Shown: in pieces, positions 3,649-6,495 of the stretch
Layout: every line of letters begins with the position of its first letter
How positions within the stretch are numbered: the first letter of the stretch is position 1
Assembly (NCBI GenBank): GCA_964617015.1
Contig: CAZTVG010000019.1
Span: 1-6,495, forward strand
Direction of reading: 5' to 3'
Source of the DNA: ASMP01 sp964617015
GTDB lineage: Archaea > Nanobdellota > Nanobdellia > Pacearchaeales > GW2011-AR1
Length of the DNA: 6,495 bases
Translations under genes and position numbers: made by a program
The notes under the pieces: generated by a model
What the model saw: the letters and a program-made list of their open reading frames with translations, nothing else
Database searches by the model: none
Told to the model about the DNA's origin: nothing

Positions 3649-6132
3649 ATGATAACAACAGATTTTATTCCCGTGGATTACGATTACTTTGATTTTGAGG
3701 GAAGAAACTATGCAAAAATAATAGGAAGAAATAGCAAGGGAAAAAGAGTCTGTGTTATTGATTCATGCCAGATATACCTGTGGGCCATACTCAAAGATGA
3801 CCTGAAGAAAGACAGGATAAAAAAGCTGATAGGAAAAATCAAAGAGATAAAACTTGACATAAAAGGAAGGCAGACACATGTAGAGTCTGTAGAATTGCAT
3901 GATAAGAATTTCATTGGAAAAAAGGTGAAAGCACTGAAAATCTTTGCCACAAATTACAAAGATTTGCATGACATTGCAGATAAACTGGATTTTCCCGAGA
4001 TAGTGAACAGAAGAGGCTATGACCTTGGATTTATAACTCATTACATAATTGAGAAAAAAATAAATCCTCTTTGCTGGTATGAAATCACAGGAAACTTGCT
4101 TAATAATTCCATGGAATTTGGCGGAATTGATTCTGGATTAGATGTTGATTTGTGCATCAAACTGGGAGAAATGAAAAAAATTCCCGAAAAAGACTTCACT
4201 CCAAAAGTCCTTGCATATGACATAGAGACAGACAGTATTAAAATGGGTGAAGGAGAAATCCTGATGATTTCCCTTGTTGGAAAAAATTTTCAGAAAGTTT
4301 TAACTTGGAAAAAAGCCAAGACCAGTGCTGGTAAAAATATTGGTTATGTTGAATATGTAAGGGATGAGGCAGAACTCATAGAAAAATTTGTGGAATATGT
4401 AAGAAAAGAAGATCCTGATTTTCTTGTTGGTTATTTTTCCGACGGATTTGACCTGCCTTACCTAAAAGCAAGAGCTGAAAAACTAAAAGTTCCCTTAAAT
4501 CTTGGACTGGATGAAAGCCAGCCAAGGCTCTCCCGCGGCATAATTATGTCTGGAAAGATAAAAGGAATTGTCCATGTAGATATTCTTAAATTTATAAGAA
4601 CAACGTACTCCCAATACATGCAGTCAGAAACTCTCTCACTAAATGAAGTGGCTAAGGAGTTTTTGGGAGATACCAAAAAAGTTTTTAAGATAAAACACTC
4701 TTCAAAACTCAGTGATGATAACTGGGAAAGCTATTATGAATACAATCTGCATGATTCCTTCCTGACTTTTTCACTGTTTGAGAAATTCTGGCCGGATTTT
4801 TTGGAATTTACAAGAGTTATCCAGGAACCTGTTTATGAAATTTCAAGAAATGGTCTCTCAAAACAGGTAGAAGGCTATATCCTGCACAACTTGGAAAGAT
4901 TCAATGAGATTCCGGAGAAAAGACCTACCCATGATGAGATTGGCGAAAGAAGACACAGAGATAGTGTGGAAGGAGCCTTTGTCTACGAACCAACCCCTGG
5001 ACTTTACAAAAACATCGTAATGTTTGACTTCACTTCCATGCATACGAGCATCATAATCTCCATGAATATCTCAAAATCAACTCTTCTCTCAAAAAAAGAA
5101 AAGAACTCTTACAAATCTCCCGAACTTGTCCTTAATGGAAAAAAAACAGTATTTTATTTTTCAAAAAAGCCAGGATTTATCCCTTCACTCCTGAAGGAAA
5201 TCCTTGAAAAAAGAAAAAATTTCAAGGAAGAATACAGGAAAAATCCAAATCAAATAACACTGGCCAGAAGCAATGCCTTTAAACTGCTCTCGGCCTCTGT
5301 TCACGGTTACATAGGATTCTTTGGCGCAAGATATTACTCTATTGAATCATCTGCATCAATTCTGGCATTTGTCAGGAGATTCAACAAGGATATCATAGAA
5401 AAAGTAAAGAAAGCGGGATATGAAGTTATTTATGGCGATACAGACAGCATAGCTTTTTTAATAGGCAAAAAGAAAAAAGAAGATGTTAAGAAACTTCTAA
5501 ATAAACTTAATTCAGAACTTCCCGGCGTCATGGAACTTGAGCTTGAAGGCTTTTTTAAAAGAGGCCTGTGGGTCACGAAAAGAACAGGAACTTTCGGGGC
5601 AAAAAAGAAGTATGCTTTATTGGGAGAGGATAAAAAATTAAAAGTCCGCGGATTTGAAACAGTAAGAAGAGACTGGTGTAATCTGGCAAGAGAAGTCCAG
5701 AATAAAGTAATAAAACAAATTCTTGAGGATGGGAATGAGAAAAAATCCCTGAAATATATCAAAGAAATAGTCAAAAAAATAAAGCAAAGAGAAGTAAACA
5801 AAGAAGATATTATAATAAGAACAATGCTCAAGAAACCTCTCTCAGAATACAAAGCAATTTCCCCTCATGTCGTTGCTGCAAGAAAGATGCAGGAAAAGGA
5901 AATTCCAATAAGCGACGGGAATCTTATTGAGTATTACATAGCGGAAAGCGATGAGAGAAAAAAGCTTGTTCGTGAAAAAGTAAAACTTCCCGAAGAAAAA
6001 GGCCAGTATAATATAAAATATTACCTGGAAAGACAGGTGCTTCCTGCTGTTGAGAATATTTTCCAGGTCTTTAATATAGATATAAAGGAGATTATTGAAG
6101 GAAAAAAACAAACAAAGCTTGGAGATTTCTAG
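3649..6132 (+). CDS. polB: Family B replicative DNA polymerase with 3'-5' exonuclease
   Basis: This 827-residue enzyme (832 if begun at ATG 3634) extends DNA and proofreads. Numbering from 3649, the N-terminal domain (about 1-180) is followed by the exonuclease: Exo I YDIET with Asp191 and Glu193, Exo II GYFSDGFD with Asp268, and Exo III YNLHD with Tyr365 and Asp369. The polymerase part has EGAFV (441-445, the YxGG/A region), motif A DFTSMHTSI (460-468, catalytic Asp460), motif B KLLSASVHGY (545-554), motif C YGDTDS (595-600, Asp597 and Asp599), KKKYAL (653-657 region) and RGFETVRRDW (667-676). It ends in QTKLGDF (821-827), a PIP-like motif. Catalytic carboxylates are intact, so an active polymerase is expected. 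Odd residues: His465 replaces the motif A steric-gate Tyr, Thr466 replaces Pro, Ala549 and His552 replace motif B Asn and Tyr, and Phe263 replaces Exo II Asn. Start 3649 is chosen for TATA spacing and because ITTDFIPVDYDY resembles usual archaeal N-termini; neither ATG has a Shine-Dalgarno. It probably forms an operon with the next gene. Confidence 0.96.
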   Translation: MITTDFIPVDYDYFDFEGRNYAKIIGRNSKGKRVCVIDSCQIYLWAILKDDLKKDRIKKLIGKIKEIKLDIKGRQTHVESVELHDKNFIGKKVKALKIFATNYKDLHDIADKLDFPEIVNRRGYDLGFITHYIIEKKINPLCWYEITGNLLNNSMEFGGIDSGLDVDLCIKLGEMKKIPEKDFTPKVLAYDIETDSIKMGEGEILMISLVGKNFQKVLTWKKAKTSAGKNIGYVEYVRDEAELIEKFVEYVRKEDPDFLVGYFSDGFDLPYLKARAEKLKVPLNLGLDESQPRLSRGIIMSGKIKGIVHVDILKFIRTTYSQYMQSETLSLNEVAKEFLGDTKKVFKIKHSSKLSDDNWESYYEYNLHDSFLTFSLFEKFWPDFLEFTRVIQEPVYEISRNGLSKQVEGYILHNLERFNEIPEKRPTHDEIGERRHRDSVEGAFVYEPTPGLYKNIVMFDFTSMHTSIIISMNISKSTLLSKKEKNSYKSPELVLNGKKTVFYFSKKPGFIPSLLKEILEKRKNFKEEYRKNPNQITLARSNAFKLLSASVHGYIGFFGARYYSIESSASILAFVRRFNKDIIEKVKKAGYEVIYGDTDSIAFLIGKKKKEDVKKLLNKLNSELPGVMELELEGFFKRGLWVTKRTGTFGAKKKYALLGEDKKLKVRGFETVRRDWCNLAREVQNKVIKQILEDGNEKKSLKYIKEIVKKIKQREVNKEDIIIRTMLKKPLSEYKAISPHVVAARKMQEKEIPISDGNLIEYYIAESDERKKLVREKVKLPEEKGQYNIKYYLERQVLPAVENIFQVFNIDIKEIIEGKKQTKLGDF
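6121..6124 (+). promoter_or_regulatory. Shine-Dalgarno GGAG before the NSUN-type gene
   Basis: GGAG ends 9 bases before the ATG at 6134 and is the only convincing Shine-Dalgarno before any start in the window. It supports translation of this gene from a shared polB transcript. The same bases encode the Gly-Asp of the polB PIP-like motif. Confidence 0.5.
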
Positions 6133-6133
6133 A

Positions 6134-6495
6134 ATGAAAATTTATCAACCAAAACCTCTTTTCATAGAAAGAATGAGGGAACTTCTCGGAAAAGATTTTC
6201 AGGATTATATGGAAATTTTAAAACATGAACCTGTAAGGTCTATCAGAGCAAACAAACTAAAGATTTCCCCTGAAGAGCTGAAAAAAAGACTGGAAAACAA
6301 AGGATGGAAAATTTCTCAGCCTTTCAAAGAGAATCCTGAAATAATTATTGTTGAGGGAAAGTTTGTCGGTGAAAATGATGATGATAAAACTAAAGAAGAT
6401 GATAATAAAAAAAGTAATTCTATTAATAACTTTCAGGGTGGTGGTGAGCAATTTCACGAGACTAAATTGCATAATTCACAACGAGAGAAGTTGCG
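6134..6495 (+). CDS. NOL1/NOP2/Sun-type RNA m5C methyltransferase, partial (3' end off window)
   Basis: The family methylates C5 of cytosine in tRNA or rRNA using S-adenosylmethionine. Only the N-terminal 120 residues are visible, before the Rossmann catalytic domain. The pattern FIERMRELLGKDFQDYMEIL (10-29), then PVRSIRANKLKISPEELKKR (33-52) and GWKISQPFKENPEIIIVEG (57-75), is the N-terminal RNA-binding-side domain of archaeal NSUN proteins such as aTrm4. The usual next element, a short turn and an ExxLGYYYxQE-type segment, is not seen. Instead residues 76-120 are hydrophilic and low in complexity, with acidic NDDD and EDD clusters, Lys/Asn/Ser and GGG. ATG 6134 follows the polB stop by one base and has a GGAG upstream, so it is operonic. 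The catalytic Cys motifs are off the window, so substrate and activity cannot be judged. Confidence 0.8.
   Translation, partial: MKIYQPKPLFIERMRELLGKDFQDYMEILKHEPVRSIRANKLKISPEELKKRLENKGWKISQPFKENPEIIIVEGKFVGENDDDKTKEDDNKKSNSINNFQGGGEQFHETKLHNSQREKL

Noticed and set aside
3763..4041. Minus-strand open frames within the polB N-terminal region
   Set aside because: Overlapping shadows of a clearly coding frame; products have no recognisable domain.
5430..5852. 140-codon minus-strand open frame inside polB
   Set aside because: It lies opposite polymerase motif C and the thumb, is rich in Ser/Phe/Leu as expected from antisense of Lys/Glu-rich coding sequence, and has no promoter.
3649..6132. PolB as an inactivated PolB2-type paralogue because motifs A and B are unusual
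   Set aside because: Motif A Asp460, motif C YGDTDS, motif B Lys545, all exonuclease carboxylates and the thumb motifs are intact.
6257..6472. 71-codon minus-strand open frame at the right edge
   Set aside because: Antisense to the NSUN-type gene; Phe/Ile-rich product reflects the AT-rich coding strand rather than a membrane protein.

Overview
The window looks archaeal, most likely from a DPANN-type lineage (Woesearchaeota/Pacearchaeota-like; this placement is an impression from the protein sequences, not a search result). The evidence is an AT-rich sequence, an archaeal-type Trm5 and FEN-1, a family B DNA polymerase with a C-terminal PCNA-binding motif, and TTTAAA/TTTATA boxes about 25-30 bases upstream of most start codons with no Shine-Dalgarno sequence, the pattern of leaderless archaeal transcripts. 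The single gene inside an operon (at 6134) does have a GGAG.

Layout: (1) 1-549, minus: 5' part of trm5 (tRNA m1G37 methyltransferase), cut by the left edge. (2) 610-1563, plus: an unrecognised six-span membrane protein with a Gly-rich repeat and a Gln/Arg-rich coiled tail, divergent from trm5 around one symmetric TTTAAA. (3) 1591-2079, plus: a small protein with an N-terminal winged-helix-like domain and two membrane spans. (4) 2108-3148, minus: FEN-1 flap endonuclease, convergent with gene 3. (5) 3184-3555, minus: a small basic protein, possibly winged-helix, upstream of fen1. (6) 3649-6132, plus: family B DNA polymerase, divergent from gene 5. (7) 6134-6495, plus: 5' part of a NOL1/NOP2/Sun-type RNA m5C methyltransferase, one base after polB and cut by the right edge.

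PolB and FEN-1 would act together in lagging-strand synthesis and flap removal, and both end in PCNA-binding (PIP) motifs. They flank the small basic protein, whose promoter is back-to-back with that of polB. A near-perfect 8-bp inverted repeat lies between the two TATA boxes and is a candidate operator. The genes at both edges are RNA methyltransferases.

Most interesting: the polymerase keeps all catalytic carboxylates, but both conserved tyrosines of the nucleotide pocket are histidine (motif A SLYPSI reads SMHTSI; motif B NSxYG reads ASVHG), and the Exo II Asn is Phe. Other points are three start-codon corrections supported by TATA spacing, a Trm5 that seems to lack its N-terminal D1 domain, and a long hydrophilic insertion in the NSUN protein. 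I see no RNA gene, CRISPR array, insertion sequence or integration site. No gap between genes exceeds about 95 bases.
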